64,000 bases of DNA from Auricularia sp. M13 (Eukaryota; Basidiomycota; Agaricomycetes; Auriculariales; Auriculariaceae), in contig CM073203.1 of the NCBI GenBank assembly GCA_037042915.1, forward strand, positions 2,356,001-2,420,000. The letters are read 5' to 3'. The notes below the pieces were generated by a model. That model was not told the origin of the DNA. It saw nothing but the letters and a program-made list of their open reading frames with translations, and searched no databases. How positions within the stretch are numbered: position 1 is the first letter of the stretch; every line of letters begins with the position of its first letter. Positions 1 to 10,800 of the stretch are shown one piece after another. The translations under genes were made by a program, and so were the position numbers.

Positions 1-596
1 CGTCGCGTGCCAGATACCGCTCGACGTCTTCGAAGGCGGGTCTTGTCTGCGTCTATTCCGCGCACGCGTCCACATACACAAGAAGGGCGCAAGTGGAGGC
101 GTGCCAGCGCCGCGAAGCCTTCGCGACGCGTCACTGGGTACTCGTGGGGCCAGGCGCGCTGGTGTGCATCGCGCCGAGTGGCGCGCAGAAGGTGCATTGC
201 ATTGCGCGCTGGGTGTACGATATCGCGCTCGAGTGGCACGAAGTGCATCGCGCTTCGTGGCACGAACAGATGCATTGCGCTTCGTGGCACGAACAGATGT
301 ATTGCGCTGCGTGGCACGGCGAGGTGGCACCAGAAAATTAAGGCGTGCATTAAGTAGACTGTGTATGATAATCCTACGATAAGACTTCCTTCCTCCCTCA
401 ATACAAGAACGGCTCGTGGCACGACGTCCATGGCGGGAATGAACTGACGCCAAAAAAACGCCACTTGCATCCCCCGAACCGTGCGCGCGCTCTCCCGGAG
501 CGGCGGCGCCACCATCATTTTTGCAAGTTGAATACTGTACTGTCCCGCCGCCATCGGCGATACTGCAGCTCGTAGTCCGGGCAAGCCACGACGGCT
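1..596. other. left-edge region without a supported gene
   Basis: No protein family could be recognised on either strand. Open frames here are short and arginine-rich, as expected of GC-rich non-coding DNA. The only clear structure is the short 27-bp repeat listed separately. The end of the first supported gene (minus strand) lies just inside at 597. Confidence 0.5.
231..311. repeat. 27-bp minisatellite, about three units
   Basis: A 27-bp unit beginning TGGCACGAACAGATG is repeated in near-perfect copies at about 258-284 and 285-311, with a shorter diverged unit before them. Because 27 is a multiple of three, an open frame through it reads as a nine-residue repeat (CIALRGTNR). I see no sign that this frame is a real protein. 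Confidence 0.7.
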
Positions 597-1613
597 TCAC
601 GACTGCGCGATGAGCGGGAAGGTGCTGCCCGTCATGGTGCCGGGCGCGGGGACCATCTGGAACGCGACCTACGACGAACGACGAATCAGCAACGAAGGGA
701 AACGAGGAGCGGGGGGACAAGAAAGCGCACCCCGATGTGGCTCATGAACCGATTCAACATGCGCTCGCGCGTCTCGTCCTCGCGCGGCTCGGGCAGGCCG
801 TGCTCCTTGAGCAGCGCGCGCGCCGTGCTCGCCGTCGCGCCGAACAGCGTCGCCAGGTCCTTCGGGAAGTTGGGCGACGGCGTGCCGGACGGCGTGAGCA
901 GCGGATGGAGTGGCTCCGTGAGGTGTGAGGAGCGCAGCTGGGCGTTGGCGCGCCGGGCTTCGCTGTGTGAAGGTGAATGGCGTTAGACGGGGAAGAGTGG
1001 GAGAGAGGGGGGCGGAATGGGACGCACGAGTTGTACAGCCCGTGCCGCACGTCCTCCAGCTGTTTTTTGTGCTCGGCGAGCTGGTCTTTCAGTTGCGCGG
1101 GCACTTGCTTCGTCAACTGAAATTGAAAATGACACGGTCAGGATCGGCGGGTGATGGGGGACGGGCCGCGCACCTCCTCCGCGACGCGCTCCTGGACGCG
1201 CTTCTGGATGCCGTCGCGCACCATCTGGCGCACGGCGCCGGTGAGATGCTCCGCGATCTGGCTCTTGAGCACGTCGCGCAGGAGTACCTCGACCTCGCGC
1301 ATGCGCTCCTCCTGCTTCGCCTCCTGGCGCTGCAGCTGTCTCCGAAGCTGGTTAATCTGCGCGTGGTCAGTCAGGAATGGGATCGACTCCGGCAACGGAC
1401 CTGGTGCGCGGTGTCGATGGCCGGCCCCAAGCGCGCGACACGCGCCGTCTGCTCGCCCAGGTGATCGAACGTGTTGCCCAGCGCGGCGAGCGTCTCGCGC
1501 ATCGTACCGAGCAGCTCGTGGATGGCCTCGAGGTCCGGCGGCGGCTCGGTCACCGTCGTCTTGGGCGTCGCCGTCGGGTCCGGGGACACTGCGCGCGACG
1601 TCGCTCGGGACAT
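597..1613 (-). CDS. hypothetical coiled-coil protein
   Basis: A five-exon gene model can be read from the ATG at 1613 to a TGA at 597, about 260 residues. Exon 1 ends ...IDTAHQ and joins INQLRRQLQRQEAKQEERMR in phase across an intron with GT-AG ends. Three further GT-AG introns join the rest, ending GTMTGSTFPLIAQS. The centre (about residues 70-170) is rich in E, K, Q, R and L with heptad-like spacing, so a coiled coil is likely. The C-terminal third carries a helical segment around ATLFGATASTARALLKEHGL. A TATA-like box lies about 90 bp upstream. I do not recognise a named family; a scaffold or cytoskeletal role would be a guess. The continuous reading across four introns makes it a real gene. 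Confidence 0.75.
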
Positions 1614-1701
1614 GTCGTCGTCGAAGAATGGAGAGAGGATAAGGATACAGAATTGGCTGTCGCTGAGATGAAGTGCCAGCCAGGATCGCGCAGGGAGCAG
1701 A

Positions 1702-1709
1702 TTTTATAG
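1702..1709 (-). promoter_or_regulatory. TATA box of the coiled-coil gene
   Basis: On the minus strand the sequence reads CTATAAAATC about 90 bp upstream of the ATG at 1613, a normal distance for a fungal core promoter. Confidence 0.5.
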
Positions 1710-2458
1710 CATGCTGGACCCAGGTGACTTGGCCGTGCGCAACGTGGGCTGCGCGTGTGCGGCCTCGAGGCCTGTATTCCCGGTCGCGCATCGTGCATCC
1801 TGAGAAGGCGGTCGAACACACGGGAAGGCTGCTATCGACCATCGATAGGAGCCCCAGTGCTGCGCGCAGTGTCATAGAAAACCCGGACTGAGCTCGGTTC
1901 GCTCGTGGACGTCTTCCTTGCCATCTCACAACCGTCAGCATTGTACCAACGAAGTAAAAGTGTATTAGAACACGTAGCGTCAAGTAAGGAGAAATGTACA
2001 AAGCACAAGTGAAAAGTAAGAGAAAGTAAGTGGAAGGATGTATGGAACCACCGACCCACCCTCCCCCTGGCGATGGCGAGCGCCGTCGGGTCGGGCATGG
2101 GTGCTAAGACGCCCCAGCATCGTTCTAAGCGCGGCGTGACACTCGGAAACTGCACCGTGGAACAGAGGGCAGCGAGCAACATTGGGAAACTTGGTCGATA
2201 CCGCGCTGCCGCACGAAGAAAAAAGCGGTTGCATCCGCTCCGTTCCGCCTTTTGACCGCGACCGGCTTGGTCCGTGCGCACGCGCTCAACGGTCTGGTAT
2301 GTAAACTACCGTGACTATGCGAACAGAAACTCATCAATCGCGGTTAGTACGAGTCTTCTGACACTTACCTTTAACAATTCTTAACGGAGAGACAGCTTGC
2401 CATCGATGCTACTGCCTACCATGAGCCTCGAAGAATACAACGATTACGCCGCGCCGAC
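1710..2458. other. intergenic region, nothing recognised
   Basis: This divergent intergenic stretch between a minus-strand and a plus-strand gene holds no recognisable gene. Open frames here are compositional shadows. A possible first exon of the downstream LRR-like gene may lie near 2421, where an ATG opens a 30-codon frame. Confidence 0.4.
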
Positions 2459-3460
2459 GCTGAGCTCATACGAAACAGTATCGCCTACGTTAGCGCCTTT
2501 GCGAAGGACCTGACGCGCAATATGAGTATCGGGCAGGCCGCCGACAGCCTGAATGAACACTCGCACTATCTCTGGCAAGGCGTCCGTGTCCTGCGCCTGA
2601 GCCTCTGCACGCGCCACGATTTCTGGGATTCTTATGGAGCCACCGAGCTATATCTCGGCCTGCAGTGCCACCCTCTGTCTGACTTACGAGTGCTCAGCAT
2701 TAGATCGCCGTTCTCCGTCCTTGTCCTCGCCGCGATGCTGCTGCATACGCCGCGACTCGAGGTGCTCGACATATACCCCGTACGGGGACCAAGCTCCGAC
2801 GCCCGAGACGTCTTCGAAGACCCGGTTGGCGAGGAGTTGTTCCGCCAGGGGTTGCCTGGCGCGCCCTACGCGTTCAGGCTGCGCAGGCTTGCGTACCGCG
2901 GCGATGTCAATGCGGCGGGCGCGGGTGCGATATTCTTCTGTAATCTCTTTGAGCAGTCGCGCGCGACGATAGAGTGGCTCATGCTCCCGCCTCGTGCCGC
3001 GACTCCTGAATTACTCGCCTGCCTCGAGCAGGGCAACCGCGTGACGACGCTGCTGGATGCAGACCTATTCGACGAACCAGAGTCCGCGCGCCAGCTCCTC
3101 GCAGCGCTTCCGCGCCTTCGGCGGCTCGAGATCGACGTGACTAATCTGCTGCGCGCGCACCAGGCGCTGATCGCGTGCAAGGCGTCGCTGCGCCATCTTG
3201 CGCTTGGATGGGAGAACACGGGCGAGCGGACGGCGTACTTCACGCTGCAGGCGAAAGGCCTGAACAACTTGCTCGATCTCTGGCCGCAGCGGACGCTGCG
3301 CGAGCTCAGATTCCAGCATTACCCGTTCAATGAGACATCTAACAGCATGCCGTCCTGTCCGCCGCTGCTCATGGACGGCATCCGCGCGGCCTGCCGCCAG
3401 CGCCATGCACGGTTAACACACTCTGGCTACACTAATCTGACCGATGACTACAAGGTCTGA
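2459..3460 (+). CDS. leucine-rich-repeat-like (F-box/LRR type) protein
   Basis: A continuous frame of 312 codons starts at the ATG at 2522, but coding-like sequence (ELIRNSIAYVSAFAKDLTRN) continues upstream in frame to about 2459. The true start is therefore probably in an upstream exon. The protein has irregular leucine-rich motifs such as LSDLRVLSIRSPFSVLVLAA, TPRLEVLDIYPV and LPRLRRLEIDVTNLLRAHQA at spacings of roughly 25-60 residues. These resemble the degenerate LRR part of agaricomycete F-box proteins, which select substrates for SCF ubiquitin ligases. No F-box is visible, so either the N-terminus is missing from the model or this is a gene remnant. Function is inferred from the family pattern only. 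Confidence 0.6.
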   Translation, partial: AELIRNSIAYVSAFAKDLTRNMSIGQAADSLNEHSHYLWQGVRVLRLSLCTRHDFWDSYGATELYLGLQCHPLSDLRVLSIRSPFSVLVLAAMLLHTPRLEVLDIYPVRGPSSDARDVFEDPVGEELFRQGLPGAPYAFRLRRLAYRGDVNAAGAGAIFFCNLFEQSRATIEWLMLPPRAATPELLACLEQGNRVTTLLDADLFDEPESARQLLAALPRLRRLEIDVTNLLRAHQALIACKASLRHLALGWENTGERTAYFTLQAKGLNNLLDLWPQRTLRELRFQHYPFNETSNSMPSCPPLLMDGIRAACRQRHARLTHSGYTNLTDDYKV

Positions 3461-3573
3461 CGTCCTCAGGCTGCCTCTGTCCTTCCTGTGCCGCGCAGGC
3501 TGCACGGTTACAAGCTGCTCACAATCGGCGACTCCAAGATGCAATGCTCTCCGAACAGGCCGCGCGGCGTCGG

Positions 3574-4080
3574 CTACAAATTGCCTTCGACATTCTGGAT
3601 TCTGGTTGGGTCCTTGTGAAGCCAATGCTCGCGCACTTCGTCGAGCAGGCCAGCGATGCCCTGGATGAAAGCGTCTACGCCCTCGGAACGCACAACTTCG
3701 TCAATCAGTCCTTCTAATGTCCGCTTGCTGTATGACGACGTCAAGATCCCATCGTATACTGTAATCTTCGTTCTCTGCATTCCTGAAGGGCAGCCTGCAC
3801 TGGCGCACGTGAATCCTTTGACGCAATTCAAGAGCATGATAAATAAGTCAACTTTGACAAAATCAAGAAACCATGACCCAAAATTCATGTTTCTTCGTAA
3901 TCATTCATGTTTGGTTTTCTACCTGAGGCAAATGGAGCTACAAATTTGCAGCGTCCAGAAAGTTCGAGCCGGGTATTCCTACTCACGGATATATCGGCAA
4001 TCTATAAGCCCCCGGACGGCGCTTTCAGCGGTATCCCCGATGTTCTGCCGAATGTCTCCGAGTTTGGCGAGATCTGACAT
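3574..4080 (-). CDS. unrecognised small protein, tentative
   Basis: On the minus strand an ATG at 4080 opens MSDLAKLGDIRQNIGDTAES and reaches a consensus donor (GTGAGT) after about 30 codons. A second coding-like frame follows at 3574-3760, containing TLEGLIDEVVRSEGVDAFIQ and ending NVEGNL. Possible acceptors lie between the two parts but I could not fix a unique exon chain. The residues look protein-like (amphipathic helices), not like random frame translation. The family is unknown to me. It could also be a decayed gene. Confidence 0.35.
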
Positions 4081-4554
4081 TTTGCCTCCGGAAATGCATG
4101 CCTGGTGGAAGCTGTAGTAATCTCTGCCAATGAGATTCTTCACTCTTTAAAATTTGATTTATTTACAGTAAGAACATAGCAAAAACCGAGTGCGCCCATA
4201 GTGTCTGTGTCGATGGCTGCCCGTGTTCAGATCGACCGGAACTATCGAATGTTCCAGAACATTCTCCAACCATTCCTCTATAGTCAACGATTGGGCCAAC
4301 TTGTGCTCAGGACCAGCTCGGGATTTGGTGCGCGGATGTGGCATGTAATTTTAGCACATCGCGGGAACAGACTGCAGCACATGTGAAATCGGGCATGGCC
4401 CTGACACCTTGATGCTGTGCTGCATGCTGACGCTTGCCGATCCTCCGTCGATCGTAAGCTTCTTGCAGCCTGCAAAACTCGAAATCGCGACGTCCTAGCA
4501 GGGCAGTCGTCGAAGGACGGTAGAAGGACGGCTACACAGCCACACAGCCGCAAG

Positions 4555-4561
4555 TATATAA
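4555..4561 (+). promoter_or_regulatory. TATA box, probably of the zinc-finger gene
   Basis: The sequence AAGTATATAAGCTGG forms a good TATA box. The nearest plus-strand gene starts at 5021, so the leader would be about 430 bp, possibly with an intron in the 5' UTR. An upstream ATG at 4724 opens only a very short frame. Confidence 0.4.
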
Positions 4562-5020
4562 GCTGGCCGACTCGCCACGGTAAATCCCGCAGGTTGCACT
4601 CAATCCCCCCCCGCCTTGGTCGAACCCCCCGTCCGCATCGACGTTGACAAACACACGCGCACACACACACATCCACGCGCACAACCATAGACACTTCAAA
4701 CTCTCTTGTATCAGTCACTTGACGATGTTGAAATACGTTGTAGCTTGTGAGTTTTCTTGAGCATAAATCCGACTGCTCTCGTCGTCGGGTTTATGTCTCT
4801 GTAGTTCTTCGTAGCTGGGTGATCAGCATGATCATTCGCCTGGTCGCCCTGTACAATGTATCTATCACTCGTATCAAATCGTTCTTTGTTACGGAGCCGC
4901 CCGACTCGGACAGACTCTTGGAGGCCTCCGCAAACATGCAAGTCCCGCAGAGGTGACGCGCCCCACCTACTTTCTGCTCAGCTCTGACCCGCTCGCAGGG
5001 GACCCACTTCGGACGGGGAA

Positions 5021-5659
5021 ATGAATGTAGTCCCAGAAGGATACGAAGAATTCGAATGCAAACTCTGCAACATCTTCTACTCTCGCGAAGAAGATCTCCA
5101 CCTGCACCGTGCCGATTATCATAAAGACATCTACTGCGTCGACTGTCAGCGCATGTTCAAGTCGCCGAACAACCTCCGGGTCCATCGTCGTTCCAGCATC
5201 CATATCGGCGCCAACGTGCACTGCTTGGCCGGGTGCAGAAAGATGTTTGGCCTTGTCTCCGCCATGTGGCTGCACATCGAGCGCGGTGGATGTCCCACGG
5301 CCGTCACAGCACTCGGCAACGCTATCGACAATCTCATCCAAGTCGACATCGAGAACAGCATCGTCAAGCCCGGTATCCAGCTCAGTGATGTGCGGACGAT
5401 GCGGTGGATGGTGTCGCCTGACATGTTCGACACGGATACCAAACTATGGCATTGCTACATGTGCAACAAGACCACTGTAGGCCCCGGATACATGCAGATG
5501 CACCTTGACGGCGGTTCGCACGACCGTAACGTATTCCGCTGCCCGGATTCCCAATGCCGCAAGGAAAGCAGCACCATCAGTACTCTCATGAGGCACTGGG
5601 AGAAGAAGGATTGCCGCGGGTATAAGATTGCAAGGAAGGTCTTCCAAGGAAGGAATTAG
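5021..5659 (+). CDS. C2H2-type zinc-finger protein
   Basis: This single-exon frame of 212 residues holds about five C2H2-like units. They are: FECKLCNIFYSREEDLHLH (residues 11-29), YCVDCQRMFKSPNNLRVH (about 39-56), HCLAGCRKMFGLVSAMWLH (about 66-84), WHCYMCNKTTVGPGYMQMH (about 143-161) and FRCPDSQCRKESSTISTLM with a trailing H (about 172-194). The first two have regular Cys-x2-Cys spacing; the third and fifth have wider Cys spacing. The 60 residues between units three and four contain no cysteine pairs. This layout is common in expanded agaricomycete C2H2 families whose targets are unknown. Nucleic-acid binding is the family expectation. No nuclear localisation signal is obvious. Confidence 0.85.
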   Translation: MNVVPEGYEEFECKLCNIFYSREEDLHLHRADYHKDIYCVDCQRMFKSPNNLRVHRRSSIHIGANVHCLAGCRKMFGLVSAMWLHIERGGCPTAVTALGNAIDNLIQVDIENSIVKPGIQLSDVRTMRWMVSPDMFDTDTKLWHCYMCNKTTVGPGYMQMHLDGGSHDRNVFRCPDSQCRKESSTISTLMRHWEKKDCRGYKIARKVFQGRN

Positions 5660-6154
5660 AAGTAAGTGCACTCGTTCAGGGTGGTATCCTGCTTCTAGAG
5701 CTGATGAAAGCCAGGGAAACGGGTTCACAGCCCCGTGTACGACATGAAACAATCATCTTGAATACCCAGATACCCATTGTGATTTGTTTCTCAGATACGG
5801 GTCTACAGCCACTTCTTTTGAACAACGTGCCTTGAATGCAATAGATCCTTTTGGTCATGTACGCTCAGCACTCGAAACAAGAGGATGCTGCGCCGTGTGG
5901 AGAGTAGCTCCCGCCTTGCGATGATTTGTGTTCTCCGGCGTCCCTTCGAGCGTCAAGCCGTCGCATCTCAGCTGGCTCTCACCTCTCACCCTCAGGAACA
6001 TCAACAGCCCGACCGTCTCACCAACCTGACTGAGACCACTGTTCCTCAGCTCTCTGGCATGAGCGATACGTCGGCAGCAGTGTCATGAGCGCGTCGATAG
6101 CTGCGGTCCCGAGAAGCTGTCCAAAGGCTCTTTGCCCTTGCGTCTCCCGCCCCC
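5660..6154. other. intergenic region, nothing recognised
   Basis: Between the zinc-finger stop and the thioredoxin-like relic I see no supported gene or repeat. Confidence 0.4.
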
Positions 6155-6963
6155 ATGCGTCCAGAGACAATAGCGTCCAACGACGAGTTCGGGACCATTG
6201 TATGCATACATAGGCTAAGTATCCCAGTGCTAATAACCTTCGAAGCGGGCCTTTGCAGGATACAGCATCGTCATGTTCACCAGCTCTTCGTGTCCGCCCT
6301 GCAAGACCATTTATCCCGTCTATGAGGAATTTGCACTGAAAGCCCACCCCGATCGACTGAAGTGTTACACACTCGCCGTGTCCGTTGTCCCTGTGCGTTC
6401 AGAAGTCCAATATCCAGTAGACATCCATTAACCGGGCGCTGTTTCCTTAGAGCGCAGCAGACGATGAGAAGATTCTCGGAGTGTGTAGATGAATACAAGG
6501 CATACCTCCGCGATGCTCCGGTCCCATTTGCCCTCCCTAGTCACCCCTTCCTTACCCTTTTGACGGGGACTCTCATGATTCATTTAGCTCAACACTACGG
6601 CATGCAAGGAAGATCTTCCTGCCTTCCAATCTTCGTACTCCCCACAGTGCATGGTCAACACAAATCCTTCTTCTGAGGTACTTGATGCTTCGAGAGAGCC
6701 TGGCTCCTCTACCGCTCTATCTATCCCCGCAAATTCAAAAGAGCGGCGAGCGTCACGGTCCCACTTTACACTACGGCAACGGCATTGAAAACTTCTGAAC
6801 GACTACCTCTAATTTCGGAAGCAGAAAGGTGCGATGTTTCAGACAGCGGCAGCCACAGTCGTGGATGTGGCATGGCCAGGCCCATCGAACACACAACACG
6901 CAGCCAGTAACAAAGGTCAGGCAGCAGGGCAGAAACCTCCGGTTTAAGTACTTTCAACAAAAA

Positions 6964-6971
6964 TGACGTCA
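6964..6971. promoter_or_regulatory. perfect CRE-like palindrome
   Basis: TGACGTCA, the ATF/CREB bZIP consensus, occurs inside the 1-kb gap of the thioredoxin-like relic. Half-sites (TGACG, CGTCA, ACGTCA) recur several times between 7080 and 7280, ahead of a TATA box at 7293. A stress-responsive promoter is possible, but the gene it would serve is unclear. Confidence 0.3.
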
Positions 6972-7292
6972 CAGACAGTCGTCATACGCAGCGCCGACAG
7001 CAAGAGCATGGCCCAAATGGCCAATCAAGTAGAATTTACCTGCTCAGATGTTAAAATCGACAGTGAGGACGCGGACAAAGCGGCAATGATGCGGACTTGA
7101 CAGTGATGTCACGGTAATGACGCGGAGCTGTGGGGCATAACTCCAGCGTCATAACGGTAAATCCGACCGTCTGCGCGAGCTCTCCCGCGTCAGGGGAAAT
7201 ACGTCATTGCGCAGGAAAAGGGCGAGCAGAAAAGCAAGTGATAAAGCCTGGGTTTTGCAGCGTCATCACTATGACACGGGCAGAGCTGCAGG

Positions 7293-7300
7293 TATAAAAG
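7293..7300 (+). promoter_or_regulatory. TATA box ahead of the thioredoxin C-terminal piece
   Basis: GGTATAAAAGCC is a strong TATA box about 110 bp upstream of the thioredoxin C-terminal coding piece. It may drive a short transcript covering only that piece. Confidence 0.35.
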
Positions 7301-7847
7301 CCAGAGGAGCGTGAGGTGATTTCCCCGTCTCTAAAAGGAGATTGCATCCGGTTTTGACAGCTAAGGCAAGTTTTGGTAACTATACGAATATTGAATATCT
7401 GTGCAGCTTTCATGCAACTGACGTGTCTAATATGCATGCACAAATTCCGACATTCGTGCTCTATAACGCTGGAGAGAAGCTCATATCGTTCGCGGGAGCG
7501 GACCGCGAGGCATTGACCAACATGTTCGGCGTACCGTTGACGCCCGTGACGTCCTCGCGGCGCCGTCATTCCTGATTGCTACTGGGGATAAAACAGTTCG
7601 CAGACTGTCGACCTGAGCAAGCAGATTGTACCAGTAAGAGAAGAAGATAACTGTTAGATACTTAACCCGAACCAGCTCAAGTCCAAGTTTACGAGGCTGC
7701 ACAACTTGAAGCTCGAAGCTCGAAGCTTGAAGTCTGACGATTAATCACAAAGAGAAGTTCATGGTAAATGAGATATATAAATATTTAATACTTAGTACAA
7801 CCATGAGGGAGCGTGCGTGTTGGGTTCAAGGGCAATTCATTTTCACT

Positions 7848-10800
7848 TTACTCGTCAAACTCGATGTGGAACCGGCCGAGGCTGAGCACGCGGCGGCGGC
7901 GCGGCGCGTGGAGCGTCGGCTGGGCGAGCGTGTTGCACGTCTCGGTCGGCGGGTCGCTGGGCTCCGGCGCCGACGGCGTCGTCGAGGTCACGGGCGGGTC
8001 GTCGGCGGGCGGAGCGGGAGCGGGAGTGGTGGTGGGTCCTGGCGCAGAGCCGCCGGGAACGGAGACCGTCGATGTCGGGGCGACGGTGGCCGGCGGCTGC
8101 GCGGCGGCCAGAGTGGGCGTCGGGTCGCACGCGGCCTTAAGACCCTGGGGGAACATCTGCAGTGCGACGGTCTGCAGCGAGTCGATCTCCTGAGCGGGGA
8201 CGGTGCCGACGTAGGCTACGAGAAGAAAAGCGTGAGCTATCGGGAGACTTGGGTAGACGATTTGGCGCACCATTGAAGTTGTAAATGCCGCACGGGCACT
8301 CATCCGTGATCGGCATGAGCGAGACATCGGAGAAGACCTCCTTGCCGTCGCGCGTGAGCGCGAATGCCTGGGCGCCGATGCCCATGTCGACGGAGAAGGC
8401 GGACGCGCCAGCGGGCGCGTCGAAGGTGTAGAGGACGCCGCCCGAGTTGACGGAGACGCTTCCGGGAGCAGTGAGCAGCGGGACGACGAAGACCTTGTCC
8501 TCCATGATCTCGAAGCCGTCAGGGCGACCCATGAAGTAGTTGCCGGTGCTGTTGTCGGCCGGGCCCATGGTGGTATCGGTCGAGTCGCAGTTGACGTCCT
8601 TGGGAGTGCGGCGGTACCAGTAGATGACCTGGTCCTCCGTGATGTACTGCGAAACGTCGGTGCTGCCAGCCTTGTATGCCTTGATGAACGGAATGGCCAT
8701 GTCGAGCCAGCCACCGTGAGGCCTGTTGCAGGACTCAGCTTTCCGCAGCGCACACACGAAGCGATAGTTACTCACATGTCATTCACCCACTTCGAGCCAC
8801 CGTCGTCGGTGTGCGGCGAGTTGAGCGGGCCGATGTAGTGGCTTTCGCCGTAGTCGTTCCAGGTAACGATCTCGATGAAGGTCGGCTGGAGCGTGAGGAT
8901 TTCTTGCCAGCGGTTGTACCAGAGGAGGTCGCCTGGGAAGACCCAGTTCTTCGAGTACGGGACCTCAGAGCCGAAGTGCGTCGAGAACCAAGGCGATACC
9001 TGCAACCATGGTCAGGATGTGCAATTACTGCGCTATAAAAACCTTCGTACCGGAGCGATCAGGCCCTTGCCCGGGCCGAGCTCAGCGAGGTAGGCCTTGT
9101 CGCCTTCGAGCACAGTGACCTCCTTGCCGCCCTTCGGCGCTTTGTTGTTGCCGTCGTTGGGCCATCCCATCCAGTTAAGAGCACCGTCGAGCTTGGAGAA
9201 GTCGCCCATGCCAGGGTGGAAATTCGGCGCCATGTAGAGGTCCATGCCGGCGGTCGCGCGGACGGTGTCGACGTCAAGGGCGTCACCCGCGAACGAAGAG
9301 ACGAAGACCTTGCCGTCGACCTTGAGCTGAGCCGGGAGGACACCGTACTTCTTGACCATCTCGCCGACGCGGCCAGCTTCGCTAGCGTCCTTGAACCAGT
9401 TGAAGTCGAACGAAATGAAGACCTTCATGTCGTTGTTGGCCGCAGACTCGTAAGCGTAGCCAAGTTGGGTCTGTAGCACGTATGATGTGGTCAGTGGACA
9501 GCTTCCAAAGTGCGATTGAAGGGCGTACGTCAGTGTACGGGTCAACACCGATGTTGAGCGCAAACGCGTCGATGCCGATAGCCTTCGCGCGCTTCATGTC
9601 GTCGTCGAAGTCAGCTGCGCTCTGACGGTTGGAAACGATGCCGATCATGAAGTGCGAGAACACTACGGGACATTCAGCTAAGCAACGCAGCGTGCTGAAC
9701 ATCAGGACATACCGAGCTTGGACGAGCTGTTGCCTGCGTTTCCACCGCCCGACGGAGGAGGAGGCGGGTCAGCCGGGCCCGGGGGCGAGGGCGCATCAGT
9801 CTGGCCAGGAGCAGGGGCCTCGGTCGGCGTAGGAACTGGGTCAGACGTGACGGGCGGCTGAGGCGCTGGGTCGGACGTGACCGGCGGCTGAGGAGCTGGG
9901 TCGGACGTGACCGGCGGCGACGGGTCAGTCGGCGGGGGCGTGGGAGCAGAGGTCGAGCCTCCGGGGACAGAGACGGTCTTCGTCGGCGCAACAGTGGCCG
10001 GCGGCTGCGCGGCGGCCAGAGTGGGCGTCGGGTCGCACGCGGCCTTCAGCCCTTGAGGGAACATCTGCAGCGCGACGGTCTGCAGCGAGTCGATCTCCTG
10101 AGCGGGGACGGTGCCGACATAGGCTACGAGAATGAAAAGCGTGAGCTATCGGAAGACTTGGGTAGACGATCTGGCGCACCATTGAAGTTGTAGATACCGC
10201 AAGGGCACTCGTCCGTGATCGGCATGAGCGAGACATCGGAGAAGACCTCCTTGCCATCACGAGTAAGAGCGAAAGCCTGGGCACCGATGCCCATGTCGAC
10301 GGCGAACGAAGAGGCGCCGGCCGGAGCGTCGAAGGTGTAGGCAACACCACCAGAGTTGACGGTGACAGTACCGGGCGCGGTGAGAAGCGGGACGACAAAG
10401 ACCTTGTCCTCCATGATCTCGAAGCCGTCCGGACGACCCATGAAGTAGTTGCCAGTCGAGTTGTCAGCCGGGCCCATGGTCGTGTCCGTGGAGTCGCAGT
10501 TGACGTCCTTCGGCGTGCGGCGGTACCAGTAGATGACTTGATCCTTGTCAATGAACTTCGAAACGTCGGTGCTGCCAGACTTGTACGCCTTGATGAAGGG
10601 AATGGCCATGTCGAGCCATCCACCGTGAGGCCTATGGAGCGCGTTAGTGGTACGCCACCACTCAAACAAGGAAGACTCACATGTCGTTCACCCACTTCGA
10701 GCCGCCATCGTCGGTGTGCGGCGAGTTGAGCGGGCCGATGTAGTGGCTCTCGCCGTAGTCATTCCACGTGACGATTTCAATGAAGGTCGGCTTGAGCGTG

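Larger units (their letters stand above)
6155..7575 (+). pseudogene. split thioredoxin-like gene
   Basis: Three separated pieces of one thioredoxin fold are visible on the plus strand. At 6155 an ATG opens MRPETIASNDEFGTI, matching the N-terminal strand and helix of thioredoxins. At about 6258-6395 follows SIVMFTSSSCPPCKTIYP, with a CPPC active-site motif where thioredoxin has WCGPC. At about 7410-7575 follows QIPTFVLYNAGEKLISFAGA, the cis-proline strand and C-terminal helix. The first two pieces are separated by an intron-sized gap, but the only nearby GT donor leaves the join out of phase by one base. About 1 kb separates pieces two and three, far longer than other introns in this window. 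The gap carries its own TATA-like box. I call it a disrupted or very atypical gene. The missing Trp before CPPC suggests it was already divergent. Confidence 0.5.

Noticed and set aside
1138-2001. Long minus-strand open frame of 287 codons overlapping the coiled-coil gene
   Set aside because: Only its end coincides with the true exon; the upstream part is out of the gene's frame or intergenic and arginine-rich with no family signal.
7761-8276. Plus-strand frames opposite the GH71 gene
   Set aside because: They are antisense shadows of the GC-rich, Pro/Ala-coding GH71 tail and linkers.
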